In this document: positions 15,323-23,550 of the stretch, piece after piece
How positions within the stretch are numbered: the first letter of the stretch is position 1
Layout: the number at the start of each line of letters is the position of its first letter
Assembly: GCA_031273735.1 (NCBI GenBank)
Contig: JAISRI010000035.1
Span: 1 to 32,785 of the forward strand
DNA from: Helicobacteraceae bacterium
GTDB taxonomy: Bacteria; Campylobacterota; Campylobacteria; Campylobacterales; SZUA-545
DNA length: 32,785 nt
Direction: 5' to 3'
Program-made: the position numbers and the translations under genes
The notes under the pieces: generated by a model
Databases searched by the model: none
What the model saw: the letters and a program-made list of their open reading frames with translations, nothing else
Told to the model about the DNA's origin: nothing

Positions 15323-17422
15323 ATGCGTTTGAGTTTAGCTTTTGCGCTACTGCTTGTTTCGGTTTGCGCAGCCGAAGAACCCGTCGAAAAGGTCGATCCC
15401 AAAGAGGCGATCGAAATCTACACCAACCAGATTGGCGTTAATCCTAAAGCCGCCGAACCGTTTGTTAATCGCGCTTTTATCTACCTTGATATTGGCGAAA
15501 GCAAGAAGGCGATCGTCGATTTCACCCACGCGATTCTAAACGATCCAAATCTGGCGAACGCTTATAGCGGACGCGCTTTAGCCTACTCGAAAGAAAACGA
15601 CCGACAAAGAGCGATCGCCGATTATACAAAGGCTATCGAGCTTGGCGGGGACGCTATAGCGCTTCGCGTGGCGCGGGCGAACGAATATACGCTTTTGGGC
15701 GATCGCGCTTTGGCGATAGCGGACTATTCGGAGGCGATCAGAAGCGACGAGAACGACTACGCGGCGCATATTGCGCGGGGCAAGGCGCTTATTGGCGACG
15801 GTAAAACGCAGGCGGCGATCCGAGATTTTACCCGCGCTTTGCATATTAAGCCCGATCTAGCGGAAGTCTATTTCCTACGCGGCAACGCTTACGGCAAGTT
15901 AGGAGAAACCGAAAAGGCGATCGCCGACTATACAAACGGCGTTAAATACGACGGAAGCAAAGAGTCGTTTGCGCATCTTTCTCACGCCGTCGCTTCCCAA
16001 AAAATGCGCGACGATAAGAAGGCGCTTGAAAACTATGATCTAGCCTGTGCGTCCGATCCTAACGATTCGCTTCTTATCTTTTTACGCGCAATGACCCATT
16101 ATCGATTGGGCGAAGAGGCGCAGGCGATCGCCGATTACGACAAGACGATCGAAATCGATCCGAATCATCTAAGCGCGTATTTCAATAGAGCGGCGATTTA
16201 CTTTAGCCGAGAGGAGTATGAAAAAGCGATCGCCGATTTTTCGCAGGCGATCAAACTCGATCCCGAACCCGCGCAAGCCTATTTTATGCGCGCCGAATCT
16301 TATATGAAGCTAAACGATACCAAAAGCGCTTTAGCCGATTACAATCTAGCGGTTAAGAGCGATCCAAATCACGCGGGCGCTTATTACGGACGCGGACTAA
16401 TTACGGCGCAAAGCGGCGCTTTGGACGGCGCGATCGCGGATTTTTCAAAGACGATCGCGCTTGCGCCAAAAGACGCGAGAGCCTATTACGAACGCGGATC
16501 GGCGCTAACAAAAAGCGGCTATCATCAAAGCGCGATCGCCGATTTGACGCAGTCGCTAAAGCTAAATCCAAATTCGCCCAACGCATATCTAGCGCGCGGA
16601 TCGGCCCGTTTGAACGCGGGCTTTGCAAAAGACGCGATCGCCGACTATTCTCAAGCGATAGGGCTTAGTCCAATGTTAAAAGAGGCGTTGATCGGTCGCG
16701 GTTTTTCTTATATTCGTCTCGGCGATTATCAAAAGGCGATCAAAGATTTTTCGGATTATATTAAAAATACTCCCAACAACGCCGACTCCTTTTACGGACG
16801 CGGTTTGGCGCATTTGCGATCGGGCGCGCATCAAAACGCGATCGCCGATTTTGATCGAGCGCTTTCGCTTAACCGCAACCACGCTTTGGCGTTAAGCGCG
16901 CGCGGTTTGACTTACGCGGAGCAAAAAAATACTCAAAAGGCGCTCGCCGATTTTAGGCGTTCTATAGCGATCGATCCAAATTTGGCGGAAACTTATCGCG
17001 CTAGAGGTTCCGTATATCTTAAACAGGGTAGCCGCATAAACGCGATCGCCGATTTTGATCGGGCGATCAAGCTCGATCCAAACTACGCGCCAACCTACGT
17101 GGATAGAGCCGACGCGCGCGCGAAAACGGGCGATACAAAAAGGGCGTTCGCCGACTATGCGCAGGCGTTAAAGCTCGATCCAAACAACGAGCAAATCTAC
17201 CAAAAACGCGCCGCTTTGTATAGCAAACAGGGCGATTTTACAAGGGCAGTTAGAGATTTAAGCTCGGCGATCGAGCGAGATAGCGACAATCCCGCGCTAT
17301 ACGTCGATCGCGCAAACGCCTATCTAAAGCTAAAAGATCGGCGCACCGCTTTAAGAGACGCGAGAATGGCTTGCGAATTAAAGGACTGCGCGCTTCTCAA
17401 ACGCCTTGAAAACAGGAAGTAG
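15323..17422 (+). CDS. Exported protein made of about 19 TPR repeats
   Basis: 699 residues. The signal peptide MRLSLAFALLLVSVCAAEEP (cleavage after about 17) is followed almost entirely by TPR units of 34 residues, each with the A-[IL]-x-D-[YF] helix B motif; I count 20 such motifs, so about 19 full repeats. The C-terminal cap reads ACELKDCALLKRLENRK, the same Cys-x4-Cys cap seen in the two flanking TPR genes. A periplasmic or surface scaffold is likely (inference); no enzymatic domain is present. The repeats are written with the same codons over and over, including GCGATCGC for Ala-Ile-Ala. Its 3' end is 4 bases from the convergent TPR gene. Confidence 0.85.
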   Translation: MRLSLAFALLLVSVCAAEEPVEKVDPKEAIEIYTNQIGVNPKAAEPFVNRAFIYLDIGESKKAIVDFTHAILNDPNLANAYSGRALAYSKENDRQRAIADYTKAIELGGDAIALRVARANEYTLLGDRALAIADYSEAIRSDENDYAAHIARGKALIGDGKTQAAIRDFTRALHIKPDLAEVYFLRGNAYGKLGETEKAIADYTNGVKYDGSKESFAHLSHAVASQKMRDDKKALENYDLACASDPNDSLLIFLRAMTHYRLGEEAQAIADYDKTIEIDPNHLSAYFNRAAIYFSREEYEKAIADFSQAIKLDPEPAQAYFMRAESYMKLNDTKSALADYNLAVKSDPNHAGAYYGRGLITAQSGALDGAIADFSKTIALAPKDARAYYERGSALTKSGYHQSAIADLTQSLKLNPNSPNAYLARGSARLNAGFAKDAIADYSQAIGLSPMLKEALIGRGFSYIRLGDYQKAIKDFSDYIKNTPNNADSFYGRGLAHLRSGAHQNAIADFDRALSLNRNHALALSARGLTYAEQKNTQKALADFRRSIAIDPNLAETYRARGSVYLKQGSRINAIADFDRAIKLDPNYAPTYVDRADARAKTGDTKRAFADYAQALKLDPNNEQIYQKRAALYSKQGDFTRAVRDLSSAIERDSDNPALYVDRANAYLKLKDRRTALRDARMACELKDCALLKRLENRK

Positions 17423-17426
17423 ACGC

Positions 17427-17927
17427 TCATTCGACAAGCAATTTGGAGTCGCTTAGATATATGAACGCTTCGCAATCGCCCAAATCGCACGCCGTTTTCG
17501 CGTCTAGCGTCGCGTTTTTATAATTTTTTTGCTTGGCGTAAGCCGTCGAACGATTGCTATAGGCTTTGGCGTTGATTGGATCGAGGGCGATAACCTGCGT
17601 CCAATCGGCGATCGCTTTATTTGTATCGCCCAACCTATAGTAAGAGTTTCCGCGACTATGATATGCGTTGGCGTTTGACGAATCGATCCTTACCGCTTGG
17701 TTAAAATCCGCGATCGCTCTACTGTAATCCTTTATGCTAGCGTAACTATTCCCCCGTCTAATATACGCCTCGACGTTATTCGGATCTTCTTTGATAGCGT
17801 TTGAAAACTGCTCGATCGCCTCTTGAAACTTGCCGCTTTTTCTAGCCTCAAGTCCCCGTTCATACGCGCTGGGCGCAACGCAACCAAACAATAAAAAACC
17901 GCAAAATAGAGCTATTAAACCTCGCAT
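17427..17927 (-). CDS. TPR-repeat lipoprotein
   Basis: 166 residues. Signal peptide MRGLIALFCGFLLFGC ends in a lipobox-like LFGC, so Cys16 is probably lipidated and the protein membrane-anchored. Three to four TPR units follow (FQEAIEQFSNAIKEDPNN, AIADFNQAV, AIADWTQVI), then the cap ACDLGDC. Very close in plan and wording to the gene at 14437-15027, so the two are paralogues in the same orientation on either side of the large TPR gene. Good start: ATG preceded by GAAAGG. The gap to the convergent gene is only 4 bases, with no room for a terminator. Confidence 0.82.
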   Translation of the reverse strand: MRGLIALFCGFLLFGCVAPSAYERGLEARKSGKFQEAIEQFSNAIKEDPNNVEAYIRRGNSYASIKDYSRAIADFNQAVRIDSSNANAYHSRGNSYYRLGDTNKAIADWTQVIALDPINAKAYSNRSTAYAKQKNYKNATLDAKTACDLGDCEAFIYLSDSKLLVE

Positions 17928-17957
17928 CCTCGTTTCCTTTCATCGAAAAATCAACGC

Positions 17958-17963
17958 ATAGTA
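17958..17963 (-). promoter_or_regulatory. Possible -10 box of the TPR lipoprotein gene
   Basis: TACTAT on the minus strand, about 31 bases before the ATG. No clear -35. The stretch after it, GTTGATTTT followed by GAAAGG, is shared with the leader of the paralogous gene at 14437-15027. Confidence 0.3.
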
Positions 17964-17979
17964 ACCAAACCGCTCTTAA

Positions 17980-18171
17980 AACGCAATCCGAAAGGATCAA
18001 GCCGATCGCCTAAAACCGACGCGATGCGGGCAAATCGGCAATTACAAGGTGCGCGAAGCCGTTTCAAAAGAAACGGGAACGGCAAATAAGGATAGGCGCT
18101 TTGATAATCAAAAAGGTTTAAGACTAGTTCGACTAATTCCTAAGCCCAACAAAACTAGGATAAGTATTTAG
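17980..18171 (+). pseudogene. Possible remnant of an FGE-sulfatase (SUMF1)-domain protein C-terminus
   Basis: The 289-base gap 17928-18216 contains an open frame without a start, ending at TAG 18169-18171. It includes the segments YKVREAVS and, about 14 residues later, RRFDNQKGLRLVR. The ending R-x-(2-5)-GLRLVR, with an R/A-rich stretch before it, is the way formylglycine-generating-enzyme-like (SUMF1) domains usually end. Nothing resembling the upstream RGGSW core is seen, so at most a short decayed tail remains. The rest of the gap (18172-18216) shows nothing I can name. Tentative. Confidence 0.3.
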
Positions 18172-18216
18172 TCCGTTCGCATATTTAGGAAGCAAATTGC
18201 TTATTATTGTTCGCGT

Positions 18217-19437
18217 TTATTTATTCGCTTCATGTTGGATAGGCGGAAGCTCTTTTTTGTATATATCAAACTCTTTTTTCAACTCCTCTTCGGAAGCGCT
18301 CAAGACATGTTTGACATAAGAAATAGCTTTTTGCGCCTCTTTTAAGTCGTCTTTGCTATATTTTGTCGGCATTTTCGCCAACTCGTTTGCCATTTTTGAC
18401 AAATCGTTTTCAATTTCTATGATAGGCGCAAGATCGCCGTTTTTTAGTTCGCCGCGCTCATACGGTTGATTGCCGCCCCAATGAAAATAAACTTTTCGCG
18501 AACCGTTCTCGTAAAAATGGACGGCATACTGTTTAATATCGTAAACACGTCTACTATTGGCATGAGCGTCTATACTAATATCGCCTTTAATTTTAAACAG
18601 TTTGCCATCTTTAACGTAGCGGTGTTCTATTATTTCCGCGCTGATTTTCAATGTTTCATCTCTACGCAAATATTCGTCTTTCATACCGGTAACTTCCAAA
18701 GCCCCCATAATAAAACGCTCGCCTTTTATCTTATCGCCCGTTAAAATTGGAAGCGGATTGATTATATCGCTTGCTTTGTTAAAGCTTGGCGCGTAGCGAA
18801 CATAAATCGCTTTATGTAGCGATTTGCTATCGTCTTTAAGAGCCATATTTGGCGCTTTATCGCCCGTTACAACTTTGCCGTTTTCCACTAGCGAAAGCTT
18901 AAAGATTATCGGTTTTCTAACGATCAAACGAAAAACGGAGCCGCCGTGCATTTCAGTATTCGGCGACATATCATAGCTTTCTATATATTGCGGGAAACGT
19001 CGATTCGATTCGGGATACAACTTAATATCAACTCCATATGCGCGTATTTTTCTCAAGTCGCCATATTTATCAGACCACGGAAGCTCAAAACGAATCTTCT
19101 TACCTTCATAGGAGACGTTCGAGGCGTTTTGATAGCCTAGATATGATTTGTCTTTATAGGTAGGTCCGGGAAGTCTGAAATCGACGCAAAACCAAACGTC
19201 GCGTCCGCAACCGCCGCCGCCGCTACCCCCTTCGTTCCACCCAATACCCGTCTTTTCTTTATAATATTCGCCTTCTATATTATGCGTTTTTATAAAATAT
19301 TCTATCGCCTCTTTATCGCTAGTCGCAAGGGGATCGTAGTAATCTATGATCTCTATCTCAAACTCTTGCGCGTTCGCGGCGCAATTTGCTATAAGCGGCG
19401 TCAAAATTAGCGCCCTTAACATTTTCGCGATTTTCAT
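18217..19437 (-). CDS. Exported protein of unknown function
   Basis: 406 residues, not recognised. An N-terminal signal peptide (hydrophobic about residues 7-20, likely cleavage after ANA, residue 23) sends it to the periplasm or beyond. A glycine-rich loop at about 69-78 flanks two cysteines, C77 and C84, possibly a disulfide. The middle part is beta-rich with many Tyr/Lys. The last 75 residues are helical and charged and may form a coiled coil. Base composition looks more AT-rich than its neighbours, hinting at a different history. Its ATG follows the pth stop directly, with no gap, in a place where H. pylori has an LptG-type gene; this protein is not LptG. Confidence 0.7.
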   Translation of the reverse strand: MKIAKMLRALILTPLIANCAANAQEFEIEIIDYYDPLATSDKEAIEYFIKTHNIEGEYYKEKTGIGWNEGGSGGGGCGRDVWFCVDFRLPGPTYKDKSYLGYQNASNVSYEGKKIRFELPWSDKYGDLRKIRAYGVDIKLYPESNRRFPQYIESYDMSPNTEMHGGSVFRLIVRKPIIFKLSLVENGKVVTGDKAPNMALKDDSKSLHKAIYVRYAPSFNKASDIINPLPILTGDKIKGERFIMGALEVTGMKDEYLRRDETLKISAEIIEHRYVKDGKLFKIKGDISIDAHANSRRVYDIKQYAVHFYENGSRKVYFHWGGNQPYERGELKNGDLAPIIEIENDLSKMANELAKMPTKYSKDDLKEAQKAISYVKHVLSASEEELKKEFDIYKKELPPIQHEANK

Positions 19438-20013
19438 TTAATCCACTTTTTGTCCATTTTGTATCATACCCGATCTTGTTAGAGTCGATTGGACGCTTTC
19501 TAGCGAGTCGGATATTAACGCTAAGGCGGCGTTAGAGGCGGCTTCGATCCATTCGCTTAATACGGCTTTTTGATCTTCGTTCCAACTTCCCAAAACATAG
19601 TCGATCGCGCTTTCTTTTTCGTTAGGTCGCCCTATACCCATTCGCGCTCTAAAATAATCGCTTCCGCATAGCGCGTCGATCGACCTTAGTCCGTTATGTC
19701 CCCCGCCGCTTCCGCCAAACTTAAATCTAAGCGCTCCAAAGGCGAGATCGAGATCGTCGTGAATAACGATTATTTTTTCTAGTTTGTAAAAGTTTTTAAC
19801 GGCTAAAACGCTTTCGCCGCTCAGATTCATATATGTCAAAGGTTTTAAGATTAGCGTTTCGCAGGCTTTGTAAAGTTCGCCTTTGAAAGCGGCTTTGGAG
19901 ATATTCGCGGGTTTAAGGCGGCGTATTATCTCGTCCGCCGCCAAAAAACCCGCGTTATGTCTAGTATTTTCGTAGCGCTTGGTCGGATTGCCAAGTCCCA
20001 CGATCAGCGTCAT
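19438..20013 (-). CDS. pth: Peptidyl-tRNA hydrolase
   Basis: 191-residue cytosolic enzyme that frees tRNAs from stalled peptidyl-tRNA. VGLGNP (residues 5-10, with N9) and RHNAGF with catalytic H19 open the protein; VIHDDLDLAFG holds the catalytic Asp, and GGSGGGHNGLRSI plus RARMGIGRP are the standard following motifs. Normal length. Coupled to rplY by ATGA, the same order as in Helicobacter pylori (tal-rplY-pth). Confidence 0.96.
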   Translation of the reverse strand: MTLIVGLGNPTKRYENTRHNAGFLAADEIIRRLKPANISKAAFKGELYKACETLILKPLTYMNLSGESVLAVKNFYKLEKIIVIHDDLDLAFGALRFKFGGSGGGHNGLRSIDALCGSDYFRARMGIGRPNEKESAIDYVLGSWNEDQKAVLSEWIEAASNAALALISDSLESVQSTLTRSGMIQNGQKVD

Positions 20014-20546
20014 TTCGCTTTAATAACTCCAGTGATAGCGATGCGCCCGTCAAGCAGGATTTTTACGCCTTTTGGCGCTTTAATATCCCGCGTCAAAACC
20101 GTGTCGTTTACGTCGAGATCGCTAACGTCGATATCAAAAGAATTAGGCAGATCTTTACCTAAGCATTGAACGGGAAGGCGCTTTTTCATCTTAATGAAAA
20201 CCCCCTTATTTTTCAAGCCTTTTGGCGTTCCGATCGTTTTTATCGGCACTAGGTAACGCGCAAGTTTATCTTTAACGACGATACGCAGATCGACGTGAAG
20301 CAGATCGCCGCTAACGGGATCGGTTTGATACTCCTCGATTACGACCGGGTATTTTTTCTCCCCGACTTTAACGTCAAAAACAAGTTTTTCTTTGTTTTTG
20401 ACAAAGCGCGTAAAGTCGTTTTTCTTAAACGCCGCGTTGATGTTAGGTTCGCCGCCGCCATAGATATTAGCGATCAGATAACCATCTTTGCGTAGCGCCT
20501 TAGTAGCGCTTTTGGCAATACTCTCTCTGACAATGCCCTCTAGCAT
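20010..20546 (-). CDS. rplY: 50S ribosomal protein L25 (Ctc family)
   Basis: 178-residue long-form bL25, which binds 5S rRNA. The N-terminal L25 domain (about residues 1-95) includes LRKDGYLIANIYGGG and a region ending TDPVSGDLLHVDLRIV. The C-terminal Ctc/TL5 beta domain (about 96-178) includes GTPKGLKNKGVF and DVSDLDVNDTVLTRDI. A leader with AAAGGAC precedes the ATG. It heads the rplY-pth-unknown transcription unit, driven by its own promoter (see 20609-20614). Confidence 0.95.
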   Translation of the reverse strand: MLEGIVRESIAKSATKALRKDGYLIANIYGGGEPNINAAFKKNDFTRFVKNKEKLVFDVKVGEKKYPVVIEEYQTDPVSGDLLHVDLRIVVKDKLARYLVPIKTIGTPKGLKNKGVFIKMKKRLPVQCLGKDLPNSFDIDVSDLDVNDTVLTRDIKAPKGVKILLDGRIAITGVIKAK

Positions 20547-20569
20547 TTAATTGTCCTTTTATAAAGTTT

Positions 20570-20597
20570 TTCGCCGTCAAAAAATGCAAACGGCGAA
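20570..20597 (-). promoter_or_regulatory. Stem-loop in the rplY leader
   Basis: Perfect 8-bp arms TTCGCCGT (20570-20577) and ACGGCGAA (20590-20597) around a 12-base loop, between the rplY -10 box and its start codon. On the minus strand it is followed by A-rich DNA, not a T-run, so it is a leader structure and not a terminator. Possible role in mRNA stability or L25 control. Confidence 0.45.
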
Positions 20598-20608
20598 TTG
20601 GGGCGCGA

Positions 20609-20614
20609 ATTATA
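20609..20614 (-). promoter_or_regulatory. TATAAT -10 box of rplY
   Basis: Perfect TATAAT on the minus strand, 63 bases before the rplY ATG and just after the pilT stop, with a T-run immediately upstream. Predicts a leader of about 55 bases that includes the 20570-20597 stem-loop. Confidence 0.55.
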
Positions 20615-20620
20615 CAAAAA

Positions 20621-21784
20621 TTATCCCAAACCGCCTTTGATCTTAAAAACGCCGACCTCTTTTGGCAGGTCGATTCTTTCCGCGATCGCGCCGCGAATAC
20701 GGATTTTAAGGTCGTCGGGGCTGTGCGCGTTGGCGAGCGCCTCCTCTTCGCTGATCTTGCCGGCGTTGTAGAGATCAAGTAGCGATTGATCGAACGTCTG
20801 CGTTCCGTAAATCTCCCTGCCCTCCGCAAGCGCGTCAAACACCTCGTCGTCGCGATTATCGGCAATCATACTAATCACGCGAGGCGTGTTTAACAAAATC
20901 TCTATCGCCGCCGTTCGTTTGTTGTTCGTCGTTTTAACGAGTCGCTGAGAAATCACGCCTACCAGCGTGCTGGCAAGCGTCAAACGAATACGGTTTTGCT
21001 CCTCTTTCGCAAACATACCAATCACGCGATTGATCGTCTCTTTTGCGTCCAGCGTATGGAGCGTGGATAGTACCAAGTGTCCCGTTTCCGCCGCGTGTAA
21101 CGCGATTTCAACCGTTTCAAGATCGCGCATTTCGCCCACAAGGATAATATCGGGATCTTCGCGCAAAGCGCCGCGCAAAGCGCTTGCGAAGCTAAGCGTG
21201 TCTTCGCCTATGCTTCGCTGGTTGATAATACATCTCTTGTCTCGGTGAACGAACTCGATCGGATCTTCGATCGTGATGATGTGATCGCGGCGTTTTGTGT
21301 TGATCGCGTCGATCAGAGCCGCCAACGTCGTAGATTTTCCGCTTCCCGTTACGCCCGTAACCAAAACAAGCCCGCGCCTTTTTTCCGCAAGCGCGTTAAG
21401 CGATTTTGGTAGATCCAACTCGGCGAGCGTCTGAATCTCGGTTGGGATTGTCCTAAAAACCGCCGAAAGCCCGTCTTTTTGAAAAAAGGCGTTAGCGCGA
21501 AAACGATAGTTTTCGTCAAGCTGAAAGGTAAAATCGATCTCTTTCGAGCTAACCAACTCTCCAAAACGCCCTCGCAACATCTCTTTAGCCATCGTCAAAG
21601 CGTCCTGACGGCTCATAACGTCTTCGCTTAAAGGGACTATATCGCCCCTAATCCGCCCCATAATCTTCTGCCCCGCCTTGATATGCAGGTCGCTGCCGCT
21701 CTTTTGAACGAGCGTTTTAAGATAGCCTTTAACCCGCTCGGTTACCTCGAACGTCAATTTCGCAACGTCTACCTCTACTGCCAC
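20621..21784 (-). CDS. pilT: PilT-family twitching-motility (retraction) ATPase
   Basis: 387-residue hexameric AAA-like ATPase of the type II/IV secretion superfamily. N-terminal PAS-like region with GSDLHIKAGQ, then Walker A GVTGSGKST (144-152), Asp box EDPIEF (173-178), Walker B region DPDIILVGEMRD (210-221), His box GHLVLSTLHT (235-244) and a PilT-type C-terminal domain. PilT powers retraction of type IV pili in other bacteria. No pilin, PilB, PilC or secretin gene is here, so its partner machinery lies elsewhere or it has another use. The start is GTG with AAGGAG at good distance. It lies 14 bases after tal, between tal and rplY. Confidence 0.9.
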   Translation of the reverse strand: MAVEVDVAKLTFEVTERVKGYLKTLVQKSGSDLHIKAGQKIMGRIRGDIVPLSEDVMSRQDALTMAKEMLRGRFGELVSSKEIDFTFQLDENYRFRANAFFQKDGLSAVFRTIPTEIQTLAELDLPKSLNALAEKRRGLVLVTGVTGSGKSTTLAALIDAINTKRRDHIITIEDPIEFVHRDKRCIINQRSIGEDTLSFASALRGALREDPDIILVGEMRDLETVEIALHAAETGHLVLSTLHTLDAKETINRVIGMFAKEEQNRIRLTLASTLVGVISQRLVKTTNNKRTAAIEILLNTPRVISMIADNRDDEVFDALAEGREIYGTQTFDQSLLDLYNAGKISEEEALANAHSPDDLKIRIRGAIAERIDLPKEVGVFKIKGGLG

Positions 21785-21798
21785 GCAACACTCCTTTT

Positions 21799-22755
21799 CT
21801 AGCTAGATAAAGCCAATGCTGAAAGTATATCTGAAAAAGCCCGCTCAAACTGCGCTAATCCGTCGCGCAAAAGCGTATCGCACAACTCTTCAAAATCTAC
21901 GCCGCTTGCTTTGATTTCCGCAAAGAACGCGTCGATCCGATCGGATGGGACTGGCAATTTGCTCTTACGATCGCCGTTTGTTAAAAACGCTTCGATCGCC
22001 TTTAGCGGCGCGGTATTCACAAGGCGATCGCCTAAAAGTTCGCTAACATAATAATCCGCGCTTAGATCGTCGCCTTTAACGCCCGTGCTGGCAAACAAAA
22101 CGCGGACGTTTTTGCGCTGCGATTCGCAAATTAAATTATAGTGATTAGCGGCGTTAAAAATACCGGTTTTCGCTTTAAGATTTTCAGGTAGTTTTTCGTC
22201 GATAGCGCGATCGAAACGACTGACAAACACGCTAATTACAAGCGGCGTTTCATTGTCTTTTGCCGCTTTTAAGATTTTGCGCGTTTGTTCGGGCGAAAAA
22301 ATAAGCGTGGCGTTGGTTGGAACGCCAATTTTAAGCGTTTCTTTGATCGCTATAAATCCCTCGTTTGTCGCGGGGATTTTGATCATAACGTTTTCGCGTC
22401 CGATCGCTTTATAAAGTCTTTTTGCCTCCTCGATCGTGCTCGCCGCGTCGCGCGCATACGCGGGATCGACCTCCACGCTTATAAACCCGTCCGATCCGTC
22501 AAAATAAGGCTTTAACGTATCGGCGGCGTTTTGCGCGTCTTCGATCGCTAAAGTTTCGTAGAGTTTTTTGCCGCTAACGCCTTTAAGTTTAAGCGCCTCG
22601 ATCTGGGTTTTGTAGGAGTTTTTACCTACGATCGCCTCTTTGAAAATAGCGGGGTTTGTCGTAATTCCGCGCAAACCTCTCTCTAAATAACCGCGCAAAG
22701 CGGAACCTATAAAATCCCGATCGAGATAGTCGATCCACAAAGAAAAACCATTCAT
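21799..22755 (-). CDS. tal: Transaldolase
   Basis: 318-residue TAL-B/long-type transaldolase of the non-oxidative pentose phosphate pathway, moving dihydroxyacetone units from sedoheptulose 7-phosphate to glyceraldehyde 3-phosphate. SLWIDYLDRDFI and GITTNPAIF (residues 30-38) open the barrel; NVMIKIPATNEG holds the Schiff-base lysine K126. I use the ATG at 22755, which overlaps the uppP stop as TAATG and fits family N-termini. An ATG 15 bases upstream (22770) is possible but inside uppP. The order tal before rplY and pth is known from Helicobacter. Confidence 0.94.
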   Translation of the reverse strand: MNGFSLWIDYLDRDFIGSALRGYLERGLRGITTNPAIFKEAIVGKNSYKTQIEALKLKGVSGKKLYETLAIEDAQNAADTLKPYFDGSDGFISVEVDPAYARDAASTIEEAKRLYKAIGRENVMIKIPATNEGFIAIKETLKIGVPTNATLIFSPEQTRKILKAAKDNETPLVISVFVSRFDRAIDEKLPENLKAKTGIFNAANHYNLICESQRKNVRVLFASTGVKGDDLSADYYVSELLGDRLVNTAPLKAIEAFLTNGDRKSKLPVPSDRIDAFFAEIKASGVDFEELCDTLLRDGLAQFERAFSDILSALALSS

Positions 22756-23528
22756 TACAATACCGCCCATAAAAAGATTGCGCCAATAACGACGCGATAG
22801 ACCCCAAACGGAGCAAAATTAAACCTAGAAATAAAGCGTAAAAAACCTTTGATAACGATTAAGGCGACAAAAAATGCCGTGATAAAACCGATCGCTAAAT
22901 TGATCGTTTGATCTTGGCTAAAAGAGCCGTAGTTTTTATAGAGATCGTAGCAGGTGGCGATCAGCATCGTAGGAACCGCCAAAAGAAACGAAAAGAGCGC
23001 GGCGCTTTTGCGATCGAGCCCGCAAAGAAGCCCGCCGATAATCGTCGCGGCGGATCTGCTAGCGCCCGGTATCATCGCGAAACATTGCGCGCAACCGATT
23101 AAAAACGCCTGCGCGAAGGTAACGTTTTCTACGCTTGTCGTTCGTTCGGTTTTGGGCTTGTAAAATAGCTCGATCGCAATCAAAATTACGCCGCCTATTA
23201 TTAGCGCGTAAGCGACCGTTTGGGGCGCGAAAAGCTCTTTTATCTGTTTGTAGAATAAAAGCCCGATCAAACCCGTAGGAAAAAAGGCGATCGCGAGTTT
23301 AACAAGCAGATTAAAATCGCTTATCAGTTTCTTAAAATATAACGCCACGACGGCTAAGATCGACCCAAGCTGAATTACGATTACAAAACTTTTATGCGCC
23401 TCGTCAAGATCGATTCCAAGTAAATTAGAGGCTAAGATCAAATGCCCCGTCGAAGAGATCGGCAAAAACTCCGTCAATCCCTCTACGATCCCAAGCAAAA
23501 ACGCTTCAAACAGGCTCATTTCGGTCAT
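22755..23528 (-). CDS. uppP: Undecaprenyl-diphosphate phosphatase (BacA type)
   Basis: 257-residue inner-membrane phosphatase recycling undecaprenyl diphosphate for peptidoglycan and glycan synthesis; also gives bacitracin tolerance. Box 1 EGLTEFLPISSTGHL (16-30) and box 2 PGASRSAAT (154-162) carry the active-site residues. About seven to eight hydrophobic segments. ATG at 23526-23528 is used; an in-frame ATG at residue 4 (MSLFEAF) is equally good and neither has a strong ribosome site. Overlaps tal by one base and follows nadK by 22 bases. Confidence 0.94.
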   Translation of the reverse strand: MTEMSLFEAFLLGIVEGLTEFLPISSTGHLILASNLLGIDLDEAHKSFVIVIQLGSILAVVALYFKKLISDFNLLVKLAIAFFPTGLIGLLFYKQIKELFAPQTVAYALIIGGVILIAIELFYKPKTERTTSVENVTFAQAFLIGCAQCFAMIPGASRSAATIIGGLLCGLDRKSAALFSFLLAVPTMLIATCYDLYKNYGSFSQDQTINLAIGFITAFFVALIVIKGFLRFISRFNFAPFGVYRVVIGAIFLWAVL

Positions 23529-23550
23529 ATTAGAAGGATTTGGATTAAGC

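Noticed and set aside
15169..15402. Minus-strand frame over the promoter of the long TPR gene
   Set aside because: It runs into the TPR gene's signal-peptide codons and covers its TATAAT box; low-complexity Ser/Arg-rich product.
18024..18089. 21-codon ATG frame in the 17928-18216 gap
   Set aside because: Very short, no ribosome site, Arg-rich; the overlapping remnant frame explains the sequence better.
18121..18140. Terminator in the TAGTTCGACTA palindrome
   Set aside because: Only a 4-bp stem with a tiny loop and no T-run.
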